Assembly (NCBI GenBank): GCA_002789915.1
Contig: PFUD01000023.1
Location: forward strand, 1-64,000
Source: Comamonadaceae bacterium CG_4_9_14_3_um_filter_60_33
GTDB taxonomy: Bacteria; Pseudomonadota; Gammaproteobacteria; Burkholderiales; Burkholderiaceae_C
Reading direction: 5' to 3'
Length of the DNA stretch: 64,000 nucleotides
The stretch's first letter is position 1; every line of letters begins with the position of its first letter. Made by a program: the position numbers and the translations under genes. Positions 1-11,515 of this stretch are shown in pieces. The notes beneath the pieces were generated by a model. The model ran no database searches. It had not been told where the DNA came from and was given only the letters and a program-made list of their open reading frames with translations.

Positions 1-725
1 CCCTGTAGCGCTTCTCGTACTGCGGGCAGGGGCGGCAAGGCCTTTTCGGCTTCAGCCAACACGCTTTCGTCACCGTACAGTTGCACCAGTGCCAGCAAGC
101 CCTGGCGCGAAACGTCTGGCAAATCACGGGCCACGGCGTTGAGTTCTGCGCTGTCTTTGGCCGCCAGCGCCGCGTGCAGGGCAGCCAGCCGGGGGGCACT
201 CAGCGGCACATCGGCAAGCAGCGCCTTGACCAGCCTGGCGTCGGCCAGATCGATGCTGGGAGACGGCACCCGGGCCGCCTTGAGGCAGTCAAAAGCCAGC
301 GTCAGGATTTCGATGTCGGCCTCCAGCCCGGCGTGGCCGTAGAGCTCGGCACCCAGCTGTAGCGGTTCACGCGTGGCGTGAGGGGAACTGGAGCGGGTAT
401 GCAGCACCGGGCCGCAGTAACACAGGCGGGTGACCCCGGCGCGATTGAGCAAATGAGCGTCAATGCGCGCCACTTGCGGCGTGCAGTCGGCACGCAGGCC
501 CATCATGCGGCCCGAGAGCTGATCGACCAGCTTGAAGGTTTGCAGGTCGAGCGCCTCGCCGGCACCGGTGAGTAGCGATTCGAGGTGTTCGAGCAGAGGC
601 GGCATGACCAACTCGTAGCCATAGCTACGGGCGGTGTCGAGCAAGTCGCGGCGAAGTTCTTCGATGTGGCGGGCCTCGGAAGGCAAGACATCGGCAATGT
701 GATCCGGCAGAACCCAGGCGGACAT
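1..725 (-). CDS. hisZ: ATP phosphoribosyltransferase regulatory subunit HisZ (3' end outside window)
   Basis: HisZ is a catalytically inactive HisS paralogue that activates the short form of HisG, the first enzyme of histidine synthesis. The minus-strand frame begins at the ATG at 723-725 ([18 protein letters not shown]) and stays open to the window edge, so roughly the first 240 residues are present. The stretch [15 protein letters not shown] matches the class II synthetase core as altered in HisZ, and [10 protein letters not shown] is also typical. It is the last visible gene of the long minus-strand operon, 57 bp after yjeT. The C-terminal part lies beyond base 1; purA normally follows in Burkholderiales. 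Confidence 0.9.
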   Translation of the reverse strand, partial: MSAWVLPDHIADVLPSEARHIEELRRDLLDTARSYGYELVMPPLLEHLESLLTGAGEALDLQTFKLVDQLSGRMMGLRADCTPQVARIDAHLLNRAGVTRLCYCGPVLHTRSSSPHATREPLQLGAELYGHAGLEADIEILTLAFDCLKAARVPSPSIDLADARLVKALLADVPLSAPRLAALHAALAAKDSAELNAVARDLPDVSRQGLLALVQLYGDESVLAEAEKALPPLPAVREALQ

Positions 726-782
726 GTGATTTTTAGAGGCTGTTAAAGACGCAATTTTACTGGGCAAAAACCCGATAAACGC

Positions 783-971
783 TCAGGTCAGCCACCAAAT
801 CAAGGCCACACCGCTCAGCAGGCTGCACAAGCCGAAAAATCGCAGTTGGCCATCACTCAATTTGAGAATTTGAACAAAGGTTTGGCGCCAGGTGCCGGGC
901 GACATGAAAGGCATGAACCCTTCGATCACCAGCACCAGCGCCATCGCCAGCCAAAAGGTGCTGCTGTCCAA
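783..971 (-). CDS. Small membrane protein, YjeT/DUF2065 family
   Basis: A 62-residue protein with two predicted membrane helices, about residues 3-22 and 43-61, joined by a short loop containing the family-like stretch FMPFMSPGTWRQ. DUF2065 (YjeT) proteins of this size commonly sit between hflC and hisZ or purA in proteobacteria, exactly as here. The function of the family is unknown. It starts 14 bp downstream of hflC and is presumably co-transcribed with it. Confidence 0.85.
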   Translation of the reverse strand: MDSSTFWLAMALVLVIEGFMPFMSPGTWRQTFVQILKLSDGQLRFFGLCSLLSGVALIWWLT

Positions 972-985
972 GCCAGCCCCAGTTG

Positions 986-1879
986 TTAGTTCGGTTTGGC
1001 GACCACGCCACCGCGCATGGACTTGAAGAAGTCCGAACTGGAGGGATCCAGCACCATCACGTCGTTCTTGCTGGTGAAAGACGCTTTGTAAGCATCCAGG
1101 CTGCGGTAGAACTGGGCGAATTGGGGATCGCGGCCAAACGCATCGGCGTACAGGCGCGCTGCTTCGGCATCGCCTTCACCCTTGAACTTCTGCGCGTCGC
1201 GGTAGGCGTTGGCCACCGTGACTTCGCGTTGGCGGTCGGCGTCGGCGCGAATTTTTTCGCCCTCGGCAAAACCTGTGGAGCGCAGCTCATTGGCCACGCG
1301 CTTGCGCTCGGCTTCCATGCGGCGGTACACCGATTCGGTGATGGCGTCCACGTAATCGACCCGGGTAATACGCACATCGATCACATCAACACCCCAGGGC
1401 TTGGCACCGCGCACCTGGCTCAAGACCTCAGCCTTGACGTCCTGCATGACTTCTTCACGCTTGGCCGACAACAGCTCTTTCACGGTGCGTTTGTTGACTT
1501 CTTCCTGGAAGGCGTTGCGCACCACGCGGTTGAGCTGGCTCGCGCCGGCCGCCTCGGTCGTGCCGACATTGCGGATGTACTCAGTGGGCTCGGAGATGCG
1601 CCAGCGCACGTACCAGTCGATGACCACGCGCTGCTTCTCGGCGGTCAGCACCGGCTCGTTGTCAGTGCTGTCGAGCGTGAGCAGGCGCTTGTCGATGTAG
1701 GACACGTTTTGGAAGGGCGGTGGCAATTTGAAGTTGAGCCCTGGCTCGGTAATGACTTCCTTGATTTGGCCCAAGGCCAGCACCACACCAAATTGGCGCT
1801 GGTCAACCACAAACAGCATTGAACTGAGAATGGCCAGCACAAAAATAATGCTTGAAAAAACAAATCCTAAGCGGTTCAT
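986..1879 (-). CDS. hflC: FtsH protease modulator HflC
   Basis: HflC is an SPFH (stomatin/prohibitin) protein that forms with HflK a large membrane-anchored periplasmic complex enclosing the FtsH protease. The 297-residue product has one N-terminal membrane anchor (about residues 7-25), then the SPFH domain, and a charged alpha-helical segment rich in Glu/Arg/Ala (about 190-260). Its length is normal for the family. The start ATG at 1879 has a good ribosome site (AGGAGCC) 3 to 9 bases upstream, and the gene follows hflK after 18 bp. Confidence 0.95.
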   Translation of the reverse strand: MNRLGFVFSSIIFVLAILSSMLFVVDQRQFGVVLALGQIKEVITEPGLNFKLPPPFQNVSYIDKRLLTLDSTDNEPVLTAEKQRVVIDWYVRWRISEPTEYIRNVGTTEAAGASQLNRVVRNAFQEEVNKRTVKELLSAKREEVMQDVKAEVLSQVRGAKPWGVDVIDVRITRVDYVDAITESVYRRMEAERKRVANELRSTGFAEGEKIRADADRQREVTVANAYRDAQKFKGEGDAEAARLYADAFGRDPQFAQFYRSLDAYKASFTSKNDVMVLDPSSSDFFKSMRGGVVAKPN

Positions 1880-1897
1880 GCCTGGCTCCTAACGGGT

Positions 1898-3304
1898 TTA
1901 ACGAGAACGGTCACGTGTCGCATCGCGGGTACGCGCATCCGAAACGCCAGCAGCGGCATTGGCTGGGCTGGGCGAGTTCGTCAACGGCACGGAAGAGCTG
2001 CCTTGGGGTGGCTGGGTGGTCATCTGCATGATCTTGTCAAGCGGCAAATACAACAGGTTCGAGCCCTGCTTTGAATCGATCATGATTTTGGTCACGTTGC
2101 TGTAGATGCCCTGCATGGCGTCGATGTACATGCGGTCGCGCGTCACCTGCGGCGCCTTTTGGTACTCCGCCAGCACCGACTTGAAGCGTTGCGAATCACC
2201 TTCAGCCTGCGCCACGATGCGCGCCTTATAAGCATCGGCCTCTTCCTTCAGGCGCGAAGCCGCACCCACGGCGCGCGGGATGACGTCGTTGGCATAGGCC
2301 TGAGCTTCATTCTTGGCGCGCTCACGCTCCTGGCCGGCCTTGAGCACATCATCAAAAGCAGCTTGCACCTGCTCGGGCGGGCGCACACCACCTTGCTGCA
2401 AGTTGATACCGACCACTTCGATACCCACTTTGTAACGGTCCAGAATGCTTTGCATCATTTCGCGCACGCGCGGTGCGATCTGGTCGCGCTCTTCAGACAA
2501 AGCGCTGTCCATTCTCATCTTGCCGACGACTTCGCGCACGGCCGTTTCGGCAGCCTGCACCACCGCACCAGCCGGGTCCTTGCTTTCAAACAGGAAAGCG
2601 CGCGCATCGTTAAGTCGGTATTGCACGGCAAACTTGATCTCGACAATGTTTTCATCGGCGGTCAGCATGGCAGATTCGCGCAAACCGGTGGCCTTGATGA
2701 CCACATCACGCCCGACATCGACCGAGCGGATTTGTGTGACGAAAACCAGCTCGCTGCGCTGAATCGGGTACGGCAGGCGCCAGTTGAAACCGGCCCCCAC
2801 GGTAGAGTGGTATTTGCCAAACTGGGTGATCACGGCCTGCTGACCTTCCTGCACGATGAAGAAGCCGGTACCGAGCCAGATCAGCACCGCGACCGCGGCC
2901 ACCAGCCCCATGCCGATACCTGCACTTTTCATGTCGGGCTGGAAACCACCGCCACCGCCCGAACCATCACCGCCGCCACCGCGGATGGGAGTGGCACCGC
3001 GACCGCCACCCTTGACGTTGCCGAACAGGCCGCCGAGTTTGCGATTGAAGTCACGCCACAACTCATCGAGGTCCGGCGGGCCCTGGTTGCCGCCGCGCCT
3101 GGGACCCTGCGGGGCCTGGTTGGGTGGCGGCGCATTGTCGTCGTGCGGGGGTTGTTGCGGCGCGTTGCCCTGCGCATCAGGGTCGGCCGGCTTGTCGTCC
3201 GAACGCCCCCAACGCGGGTCATTGAGATTGAACATGCCCCGCAGCCGGGATGGCAATAGCGCCGGGCTAAAAGTCGGTCGTTGAAGTTTCATCGGATCAC
3301 TCAT
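1898..3304 (-). CDS. hflK: FtsH protease modulator HflK
   Basis: HflK partners HflC in the SPFH complex around FtsH. The 468-residue product has a low-complexity N-terminal region (about residues 30-120, rich in Pro, Gly, Asp and Gln, with a run of Gly-rich repeats), one membrane helix (about 131-150), the SPFH domain, and a C-terminal helical part ending in a Ser/Thr/Arg tail. It is somewhat longer than E. coli HflK because of these disordered ends. The ATG at 3304 overlaps the hflX stop by 8 bp; an in-frame ATG at 3292 is an alternative start with no clearly better ribosome site. Confidence 0.93.
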   Translation of the reverse strand: MSDPMKLQRPTFSPALLPSRLRGMFNLNDPRWGRSDDKPADPDAQGNAPQQPPHDDNAPPPNQAPQGPRRGGNQGPPDLDELWRDFNRKLGGLFGNVKGGGRGATPIRGGGGDGSGGGGGFQPDMKSAGIGMGLVAAVAVLIWLGTGFFIVQEGQQAVITQFGKYHSTVGAGFNWRLPYPIQRSELVFVTQIRSVDVGRDVVIKATGLRESAMLTADENIVEIKFAVQYRLNDARAFLFESKDPAGAVVQAAETAVREVVGKMRMDSALSEERDQIAPRVREMMQSILDRYKVGIEVVGINLQQGGVRPPEQVQAAFDDVLKAGQERERAKNEAQAYANDVIPRAVGAASRLKEEADAYKARIVAQAEGDSQRFKSVLAEYQKAPQVTRDRMYIDAMQGIYSNVTKIMIDSKQGSNLLYLPLDKIMQMTTQPPQGSSSVPLTNSPSPANAAAGVSDARTRDATRDRSR

Positions 3305-4505
3305 CTTTGTTTACCGCCATTGTGCCGAAATTGGCGTCAGCCTCATGGTCAGCATGGAAATCTGGCGCCGTGGACGAACCTGAAGCACTCTTGATTTTCT
3401 CCACCAGCAATTGGCGCAGCAAGGGCACGCCGTCCCCAGTCTGCGCACTCAAAAACACGCGCGGCGTGGCAACGCCTGCCAGATCGTAGAGGTCCTGCAG
3501 CGCTGTGGGGCGCAGGGCGGGGTCAATCTGATCGAGCTTGTTAAAAATCAGCACTTGCGGGATGTCAGCGGCACCGATTTCAGACAATACGCGTTGCACC
3601 TCGGCGATTTGCTCAACGTGGTTGGGACTCGAAAAATCGACCACATGCAGCAACAGGTCGGCATCGACGGCTTCCTGCAAAGTGGCCTGAAACGCGTTGA
3701 CCAGCCCGTGCGGCAGGTCGCGGATAAAACCGACCGTGTCCGACAAAGACACCACGCGCCCCAATTCGCCCAGGTACAGCTGCCGGGTGGTGGTGTCGAG
3801 CGTGGCGAACAACTGGTCAGCGGCATAGACACGCGCCTTGACCAGCGCATTGAAGAGCGTGGACTTGCCGGCGTTGGTGTAGCCCACCAGCGAAATATTG
3901 AAAGCATCGCGGCGCGAGCGCTGGCGCCGCTGCGTGGTGCGCTGGCGCTTGACCTTGACGAGCCGCTCCTTGATGCGCTTGATGCTGTCACCGATCATGC
4001 GCCGGTCGAGTTCGATCTGCGATTCACCCGGCCCGCCGCGCATGCCAATACCGCCGCTTTGCCGCTCCAGGTGCGACCAGCGCCGCACCAGGCGGGTGCT
4101 CAGGTACTGCAGGCGGGCCAGTTCGACCTGTAGTTTGCCTTCGTGGCTGCGCGCGCGCTGGGCAAAAATTTGCAGAATCAGCAGAGTGCGGTCATTGACC
4201 GGCAGCTCAAGGTGACGCTCTAAATTCCGCTGTTGCGCGGGGCTGAGGCTTTGGTCGAAAAGAATTTCCTGCACGCCCAGTTGGATGGCGAGTTGCTTGA
4301 TTTCGTCGGCCTTGCCGCTGCCGATGAAAAGGGCGGCATCGGGCGCCTTGCGCTTGCAAGTCAGGCGCGCCACGGGTGTGAGCCCAGCGGTCTGCGCCAA
4401 CAGACCCAGCTCTTCGAGTTCGGTATCAAAAAAGGGAAGACCCAAATCGACCCCCACCAGCAGGGCGGGGGTGATGGGGCGCTCAGGCTGCTGCAGGTTG
4501 GTCAC
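3297..4505 (-). CDS. hflX: Ribosome-associated GTPase HflX
   Basis: HflX is a GTPase that splits stalled or stressed 70S ribosomes. The product has the N-terminal HflX domain, a helical linker with the Gly-rich stretch [12 protein letters not shown], and a G domain with the P-loop [20 protein letters not shown] (G3) and NKLD (G4). The start is uncertain. I chose the GTG at 4505 (402 aa), which lies inside the end of hfq with a 23-bp overlap; a TTG at 4544 would add 13 residues. Position between hfq and hflK is the classic hfq-hflX-hflK-hflC order. Confidence 0.92.
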   Translation of the reverse strand: MTNLQQPERPITPALLVGVDLGLPFFDTELEELGLLAQTAGLTPVARLTCKRKAPDAALFIGSGKADEIKQLAIQLGVQEILFDQSLSPAQQRNLERHLELPVNDRTLLILQIFAQRARSHEGKLQVELARLQYLSTRLVRRWSHLERQSGGIGMRGGPGESQIELDRRMIGDSIKRIKERLVKVKRQRTTQRRQRSRRDAFNISLVGYTNAGKSTLFNALVKARVYAADQLFATLDTTTRQLYLGELGRVVSLSDTVGFIRDLPHGLVNAFQATLQEAVDADLLLHVVDFSSPNHVEQIAEVQRVLSEIGAADIPQVLIFNKLDQIDPALRPTALQDLYDLAGVATPRVFLSAQTGDGVPLLRQLLVEKIKSASGSSTAPDFHADHEADANFGTMAVNKDE

Positions 4506-4731
4506 CCTCGGCGACTGAGAAATTGACAGCCCGACCGGGAACAATGGTCGAAATGGCGTGCTTGTAAACCATTTGCGTCACGGTGTTGCGCAACAACACC
4601 ACATACTGATCGAACGATTCGATCTGACCTTGCAACTTGATGCCATTGACCAAATAAATTGAGACGGGCACATGCTCCCGGCGCAAAGTGTTCAGAAATG
4701 GGTCTTGTAGGAGTTGGCCTTTGTTATTCAC
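4483..4731 (-). CDS. hfq: RNA chaperone Hfq
   Basis: Hfq is a hexameric Sm-like protein that promotes small RNA-mRNA pairing. The Sm1 motif region ([19 protein letters not shown]) and the Sm2 motif ([10 protein letters not shown]) are both intact, and [11 protein letters not shown] matches the proximal-face N-terminus. The GTG at 4731 (82 aa, [10 protein letters not shown] after the initiator) was chosen because GGAGA sits 5 bases upstream and 82 residues is a normal length. An upstream in-frame extension to 4776 has no family support. The C-terminal tail is short (EGDQPAAA). Confidence 0.95.
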   Translation of the reverse strand: MNNKGQLLQDPFLNTLRREHVPVSIYLVNGIKLQGQIESFDQYVVLLRNTVTQMVYKHAISTIVPGRAVNFSVAEGDQPAAA

Positions 4732-4849
4732 GATATTCTCCGTGTTCGGAAATTTAAGAAGCAGTGACGATACCACAGTGACATCCGCATTCCCGGTGAC
4801 CGCCAGCTAAATCCTCAAGAAATTGACTGAATGCAACAACCGATGCGGT

Positions 4850-6187
4850 TTACGCTGTCTTGTCTGCAAACGGATTGGTCGAAGTTTTGAACTCGATGCG
4901 CAAGGGCGTGCCGACCAGATCGAAGGCCTGACGAAAACGCCCTTCCAGAAAACGCTTGTAGGCATCGGTCACATGCTCGAGCGAATTGCCGTGAATGACG
5001 ATGACAGGCGGATTCATGCCGCCCTGGTGGGCATAGCGCAGTTTGGGCCGGAACATGCCGCCGCGCTTGGGGCTCTGGAATTGCACCGCCTCGAGGAGCA
5101 AGCGCGTCAGCACCGGCGTTGACATCTTGCAGTTGGCCGCCTTATAGGCCTGCGCAATGGAAGCCCACAAAGGCCCCAGACCCTGGCGTTTTTGTGCCGA
5201 AATGAAGTGCAGATTGGCAAATTTCAAAAAAGGCAGGCGGGTTTCGATGGAACGTTTGACCAGTTCGCGCTGGTACTCGTCCACAGCATCCCATTTGTTG
5301 ACGGCCAGCACCACGGCACGACCATTTTCCAGAATGTAGCCGGCAATGTGAGCGTCCTGGTCGGTCACACCCTGGGTGGCGTCGATCAGCAACAGCACGA
5401 CGTGGGCGGTCTCGATAGCCTGCAGCGTCTTGACCACTGAAAACTTCTCGATGGCTTCGAACACCTTGCCGCGTCGGCGCAAACCCGCCGTGTCGATCAA
5501 TTCAAACTTTTGCCCATTGCGCTCAAACGGCACCGAAATCGCATCGCGCGTGGTGCCGGGCAAATCAAACGCCACCAGGCGTTCTTCGCCCAGCCAGACG
5601 TTGATTAAGGTAGATTTGCCGACATTGGGCCGACCGGCGACCGCCAGCTTGATGACGCCGGGTTGCTCTTCCTCTTCAGCCTCTTCTTCAGCAGGCGCAA
5701 TCGCTTGCAAAGCCAGATCAACGAGCGGCCGAACGCCCTGGTTATGGGCGGCCGACACCGGGTGCACTTCACCCAGCCCCAATTCATAGAACTCAACCAA
5801 CTGGCCGCTGGCGACCAAGCCTTCGGCCTTGTTGGCGACCAGCAAACAGGGCTTGCCCAGACGTCGTAGGTAGTTGGCAATGTCGTGGTCCTGCGCTGAG
5901 ACACCGGCGCGGGCGTCGACCAGAAAAATGACCACGTCGGCCTCGGCCACGGCCTGGCGCGTTTGCTTGGCCATTTCCTTGTAGATGCCGGCATCGGCAT
6001 CGGGCTCGAAGCCGCCGGTGTCGATCACGATGTACTCGTGCTTGCCTTGTTTGCCGTTGCCGTAATGCCGGTCACGCGTCAAACCTGCGAAATCTGCCAC
6101 GATGGCATCGCGCGATTTGGTTAAGCGGTTGAACAAGGTCGATTTGCCGACGTTGGGTCGCCCGACCAATGCCAATACAGGTTTCAT
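4850..6187 (-). CDS. der: Ribosome biogenesis GTPase Der (EngA)
   Basis: Der is an essential tandem-domain GTPase needed for 50S subunit maturation. Two complete G domains are visible, with P-loops GRPNVGKS at residues 9-16 and again near residue 190, each followed by its own DxxG and NKxD motifs (NKAE, NKWD). The C-terminal KH-like domain carries the conserved stretch PPVIVIHGN. An acidic linker (EEEAEEEEQ) separates the G domains. The length of 445 aa is normal. It is followed by hfq after a 118-bp gap, which may hold a separate hfq promoter. Confidence 0.96.
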   Translation of the reverse strand: MKPVLALVGRPNVGKSTLFNRLTKSRDAIVADFAGLTRDRHYGNGKQGKHEYIVIDTGGFEPDADAGIYKEMAKQTRQAVAEADVVIFLVDARAGVSAQDHDIANYLRRLGKPCLLVANKAEGLVASGQLVEFYELGLGEVHPVSAAHNQGVRPLVDLALQAIAPAEEEAEEEEQPGVIKLAVAGRPNVGKSTLINVWLGEERLVAFDLPGTTRDAISVPFERNGQKFELIDTAGLRRRGKVFEAIEKFSVVKTLQAIETAHVVLLLIDATQGVTDQDAHIAGYILENGRAVVLAVNKWDAVDEYQRELVKRSIETRLPFLKFANLHFISAQKRQGLGPLWASIAQAYKAANCKMSTPVLTRLLLEAVQFQSPKRGGMFRPKLRYAHQGGMNPPVIVIHGNSLEHVTDAYKRFLEGRFRQAFDLVGTPLRIEFKTSTNPFADKTA

Positions 6188-6214
6188 GCCGAAATATCCG
6201 TGAAAGAGTGCATG

Positions 6215-7351
6215 CTATTCAGGCTGAAAACCATACACACCGCCATTGCGCGTGACCACCACCAGGGTGTCCGCAGCCACCACCGGCGTGACGGCAATGG
6301 CCGAGCCATCGGTGCTCAGGCGGGTCAACAAGCTGCCGTCAGTGCGCGACACAAAGTGCACCAATCCGGTGGCATCACCCAGAACCACCGAGCGTCCCAA
6401 CACCAGTGGCGCACTTAAAGTTCGGTAACGCAGGCGCTCCGAAGTCCAGACCGGTTCGCCATCGCTGCGGCGCCAGGCCAGCAAAGTGCCATCACTTTCG
6501 ACGCCGTAAACCTGGCTTTCATCGCCTTGCAGGCCCATGTTGCCAACCGCCGGGCGCTTCCAGATGACTGAACCGCGTTGAGTATCAATACAGCCCACTG
6601 CGCTTTGAAAAGCGCGCGCGCAGACCTCATCACCCTGACGGCTGACGCCGCCCACCAAGTCCACCAGGCGTTCAATGTCGTTGGTGCCGCGCGGCGAGGC
6701 CAGTGCCGCGTCCCACACCACGTTGCCATTGAGTGGGTTCATGCCAACCAGGTGACCTGCCAGCCCGGCCACCAAAGTATTGCCCATGGGCATCAAAATA
6801 CCCGCCTGGCGCAACACCAGGGCCTCGCCGGGGCGCTGCTGCTGCCAGAGCTTGCGCCCGCTGCGGGCGTCGAAAGCTGTCACACCACGGTCGGCAGCCA
6901 GCACAAAGACGCGCTCGCCAGCCACCAGCGGAGCGGTGAAAACCTGCGCCGGCAAACGCGCGCGCCACAAAATCTGGCCGGCTTCCAGCACCACCAGTTC
7001 GTTGGCGCGCGTGACCACAGCGGCAAAGCGGCCGTCACTGCCTACACCGGCCGAAATTGGCGCGCCCACTGAAACACGCCAGAGCGACACACCGGTGCGC
7101 GCATTGAGCGACTGCACCACGCCATCAGCGCCGGCAAGCGTGACAGCTGCGCCATCTACCTTGATCTGCAACGGGAAATCAACCGGCGCAATTTTGCTGT
7201 TCCAGGCAGTGCGCACCCCAAGCAGCGCTGGATTGGCACCCAGCTCTGCTGGCTTGATCTGGTCGGGGCCACTGGAACAGGCCGACAAGGCGGCCGCCAG
7301 CACCACCGCCAGCAGTGGGCGCAAGGAACCAACAGAGAAATACTTTGCCAT
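6215..7351 (-). CDS. bamB: Outer membrane assembly lipoprotein BamB
   Basis: BamB is the eight-bladed beta-propeller lipoprotein of the BAM complex, which inserts beta-barrel proteins in the outer membrane. The 378-residue product begins with a lipoprotein signal peptide ending in LSAC (acylated Cys25). PQQ-like propeller repeats follow, recognisable by motifs such as ARSGRKLWQQQ, LNGNVVWDAA and RTGVSLWRVS. The gene lies 6 bp after yfgM and 27 bp before der, the usual yfgM-bamB-der order. The ATG at 7351 places the signal peptide correctly. Confidence 0.95.
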   Translation of the reverse strand: MAKYFSVGSLRPLLAVVLAAALSACSSGPDQIKPAELGANPALLGVRTAWNSKIAPVDFPLQIKVDGAAVTLAGADGVVQSLNARTGVSLWRVSVGAPISAGVGSDGRFAAVVTRANELVVLEAGQILWRARLPAQVFTAPLVAGERVFVLAADRGVTAFDARSGRKLWQQQRPGEALVLRQAGILMPMGNTLVAGLAGHLVGMNPLNGNVVWDAALASPRGTNDIERLVDLVGGVSRQGDEVCARAFQSAVGCIDTQRGSVIWKRPAVGNMGLQGDESQVYGVESDGTLLAWRRSDGEPVWTSERLRYRTLSAPLVLGRSVVLGDATGLVHFVSRTDGSLLTRLSTDGSAIAVTPVVAADTLVVVTRNGGVYGFQPE

Positions 7352-7357
7352 GATGAA

Positions 7358-8035
7358 TTACTTTCCGGCCGCAGTGGCCACTTGCGCTTGAAGACCGACA
7401 TCGACGCCTAAAGCATTCAGCTTGACCTCGACCAGACGACGGTATTCGGTGCGAGGATCGAACAGGCGGTAAGCCTTGTTGTATTCGGCAAGTGCCTTGA
7501 CCTTGTCGCCTTGCAAGGAATAGACATCCCCCTTGCGATCAGCCACCAGCGCCTCAAAACTAGCCGGATAAGCGCGGTTCAAGAGACCCAGGGCTTCATC
7601 GTAATTCTTGTTCTCAATGGCCAACGCAGCCAGACGCAAACGCGCCAGCGCCTGGTAACCCGCATCAGACGACTTGTCGGCCACCCAGGTCAACGCAGCC
7701 TTGGCGGCATCGGGCTTGTTCAGATTGATGTACTGCCGTGCCACCAGCAAACCTGATTGCTGGGCATAGGCCGTGCCCGTGAATTTGTCTTTCATGTCGC
7801 CAAACACGCGGTCCATGCGCGCCGCATCAGCTGACTGCACGGCACGTTCCATCTCATCAAAAAGAACAGCGGCCTGCTGGGCCTGACTGCGCTGCCAATA
7901 ATTGTAAAAATTCCAACTGGCAAAGGCGCCCAAAACGACAATGATCGCCCAGGTGATGGCATTGCCGTACTGCTTCCAGAAATGCTTGATCTGGTCGAGT
8001 TGTTCTTGTTCTTCGAGGTCTAATTGTTTGGCCAT
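7358..8035 (-). CDS. YfgM-like tetratricopeptide membrane protein
   Basis: YfgM is a membrane-anchored periplasmic TPR protein that in E. coli interacts with the SecYEG translocon and the chaperone PpiD. The 225-residue product has a cytoplasmic N-terminal stretch (about 1-22, QLDLEEQEQLDQIKHFWKQY), one membrane helix (about 26-43) and TPR-like helical repeats to the end, including KGDVYSLQGDKVKALAEYNK. Its place between hisS and bamB is conserved in gamma- and betaproteobacteria. A ribosome site (GGAAC) precedes the ATG at 8035. Confidence 0.88.
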   Translation of the reverse strand: MAKQLDLEEQEQLDQIKHFWKQYGNAITWAIIVVLGAFASWNFYNYWQRSQAQQAAVLFDEMERAVQSADAARMDRVFGDMKDKFTGTAYAQQSGLLVARQYINLNKPDAAKAALTWVADKSSDAGYQALARLRLAALAIENKNYDEALGLLNRAYPASFEALVADRKGDVYSLQGDKVKALAEYNKAYRLFDPRTEYRRLVEVKLNALGVDVGLQAQVATAAGK

Positions 8036-8046
8036 GGGGGTTCCGA

Positions 8047-9363
8047 TTAAGCGGCTGATTGTAGGGTGGCGGCCCAGTTGGCCACATCGGCCAGCGCGAG
8101 CACCTGCTGGGCGGCGCTGGCGTCGCGCAAGGGTTTGACCGTGACCTGACGGGCCTGGATTTCGTCCGGGCCAAAAATCAGGGCAAAGCGTGCGCCGCTG
8201 GCGTCGGCGCGTTTGAATTGGCTCTTCATGCTGCCCATGGCCGTGCCACTGCCGGCATGCATCTGCACGCTGGTGCCCGCCGCGCGCAGGGCTTGCAGCG
8301 TTGACAACACCAGCGGCAAGGCCGAGGCATCGGTGACGACGGCATAGGCGTCCAGCGCCGGGCTCACGTCGGGCAAACCCGACTCTTTGGCCAGCGCCAG
8401 CACGCGGTCAACACCCAGCGCCCAACCCACGGCGGGGGCCGGTTTGCCGCCCAACTGCTCAAACAAGTAGTCGTAGCGGCCGCCCGCACAGACCGTGCCC
8501 TGCGCACCCAAGCGGTCGGTAACGAACTCGAACACCGTCAGGTTGTAGTAGTCCATGCCGCGCACCAGGCGCGGGTTCACGGTGTAGGCCACGCCATTGG
8601 CTTGCAAGATGTCGGTCAGCGCCTTGAAATGCGCCAGCGACTCAGCGCCCAGAAAGTCGAGCAATTTGGGCGCGGCTTCAATGAGCGCCTGCATGTGCGG
8701 GTTTTTGCTGTCGAGGATACGCAGCGGATTGCTGTAAAGGCGGCGTTTGGCGTCTTCGTCGAGCTGCTCGGCGTGCTGCTCAAAGTGGGCAATGAGCGCC
8801 TTGCGGTGCGCCAACCGCTCAGACGCCTGGCCCAGGCTGTTGAGCTCCAGACGCACGTCAAGCAGGCCGATCTCCTGCCAAAGCGCATGCGCCATCAGAA
8901 TCAGTTCGGCATCAACTTCTGCGCCAGCAAAGCCCAGCGCCTCGGCGCCGATCTGATCAAACTGGCGGTAGCGGCCTTTTTGCGGACGTTCATGGCGAAA
9001 CATCGGCCCGATGTAATACAGACGTTTGCCGCCGTCATAGAGCAGGTTGTGCTCCAGCGCGGCGCGCACCACGCCTGCGGTGGCCTCGGGGCGCAGCGTC
9101 AACGAATCGCCATTGAGCCGGTCCTCAAAGCAGTACATTTCTTTTTCGACAATGTCGGTCACCTCACCCAGGCCCCGGATGAACAGCGGCGTGCGCTCAA
9201 CGATGGGCGTGCGGATATTGCGGTAGGCGTAGCGTGCCATCAGCGCGCGCACCTTGGCCTCCAACCACTCGACGGCAGCCGAGTCGGGCGGCAACACGTC
9301 GTTCATGCCTTTGACGGCGGTGAGTTTTTCTATTTTTTGGGAGATAGGTTCAGTCATGGACAT
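8047..9363 (-). CDS. hisS: Histidyl-tRNA synthetase
   Basis: HisS charges tRNA-His with histidine using ATP and is essential. The 438-residue protein has the class II catalytic core: motif 2 ([19 protein letters not shown]), the histidine-specific stretch [15 protein letters not shown], motif 3 ([10 protein letters not shown]) and a C-terminal anticodon-binding domain. Its length is normal. It lies between ispG and yfgM in the conserved operon, only 5 bp after ispG. Two nearby starts (ATG at 9363 and at 9357) cannot be separated. Confidence 0.97.
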   Translation of the reverse strand: MSMTEPISQKIEKLTAVKGMNDVLPPDSAAVEWLEAKVRALMARYAYRNIRTPIVERTPLFIRGLGEVTDIVEKEMYCFEDRLNGDSLTLRPEATAGVVRAALEHNLLYDGGKRLYYIGPMFRHERPQKGRYRQFDQIGAEALGFAGAEVDAELILMAHALWQEIGLLDVRLELNSLGQASERLAHRKALIAHFEQHAEQLDEDAKRRLYSNPLRILDSKNPHMQALIEAAPKLLDFLGAESLAHFKALTDILQANGVAYTVNPRLVRGMDYYNLTVFEFVTDRLGAQGTVCAGGRYDYLFEQLGGKPAPAVGWALGVDRVLALAKESGLPDVSPALDAYAVVTDASALPLVLSTLQALRAAGTSVQMHAGSGTAMGSMKSQFKRADASGARFALIFGPDEIQARQVTVKPLRDASAAQQVLALADVANWAATLQSAA

Positions 9364-9368
9364 TCAAA

Positions 9369-10639
<1,271 letters not shown>

Positions 10640-10643
<4 letters not shown>

Positions 10644-11515
10644 TTCACCTCAAATCGGGCCACATTGGCTTTGCTCATGGACACCACGTCCAGAGGCTGC
10701 CCGCGCACGGTCACATCCACTTTATCCGCCCGCCCCAGCACCACCGACAGGGGCAAGGCACCGTCAAGTTGAAGCACTTCACCTGCTTCCAGCAATCGGC
10801 GCAATTGCACGACGCCGTTGGCGTCCGTGATCTCGACCCAGCAAGTATCACGAGCTTGCAACATCAAGGCCGGCGCCGTCTCCGCGTCGGGGCGTGTGCT
10901 GGTCTCTTGAACTGGCGTGACCTGTACCTGCGCGGCCTGCGACAGGGCGCTGGTATCGGCCGGCAGGCTGGTGGCTGCAGAAATAAGCGGCGTGACAGCC
11001 GTGGTGACCTGACCGGACGGACTCTCAGACAGGGCTACTTCGCTGCGCGAAACGGCATCCAGACGGTTGATCTCAGGCCAGAAGACAATTGCCAAAATCC
11101 CCAGGACCAACGAGAAAGCGCCAATGCTCAGAGGGCTGATCAAGCGGCTTGCCAGGGGCTCGCCCAGTGCAAATCGGCCGGTTTTTATGGGCGTATTGAG
11201 GCCTGCAAGGCTGGTCTTGACGCGGCGAATTTCACTTTTAGGCAGTGCTGCCATAACGGCTGTTGAGTCGATTTTGAGCACGCGGCACATGCTGGCCGCC
11301 AAACCACGCGCGAAAACGACGTCCATCAAGTCATCAAAACGATCAGCTTCGAGAGCTTCGAGCTTGGGCACGGGCACTTTCAGCATGGCCGCCAAAATGC
11401 AAACCTGCAGGCCCTGGGCCTCTCGCGCGGCTCTTAGCATAGAACCGGCCGAGGCGCTGCCAGACACCGGACCTGCGGCAGGCACCGGCTGATCACGCTG
11501 GATTGGCTCATTCAT
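10640..11515 (-). CDS. rodZ: RodZ-like helix-turn-helix membrane protein
   Basis: RodZ couples MreB filaments to the elongation machinery and so maintains rod shape. The product (about 291 aa) has an N-terminal HTH of the Cro/RodZ type ([21 protein letters not shown]), one membrane helix (about residues 155-175), a Ser/Thr/Ala/Pro-rich periplasmic linker and a C-terminal DUF4115 beta domain ([14 protein letters not shown]). I chose the ATG at 11515 because GGAG lies just upstream; a TTG at 11527 would add four residues. It overlaps the end of pilW by 8 bp. Confidence 0.85.
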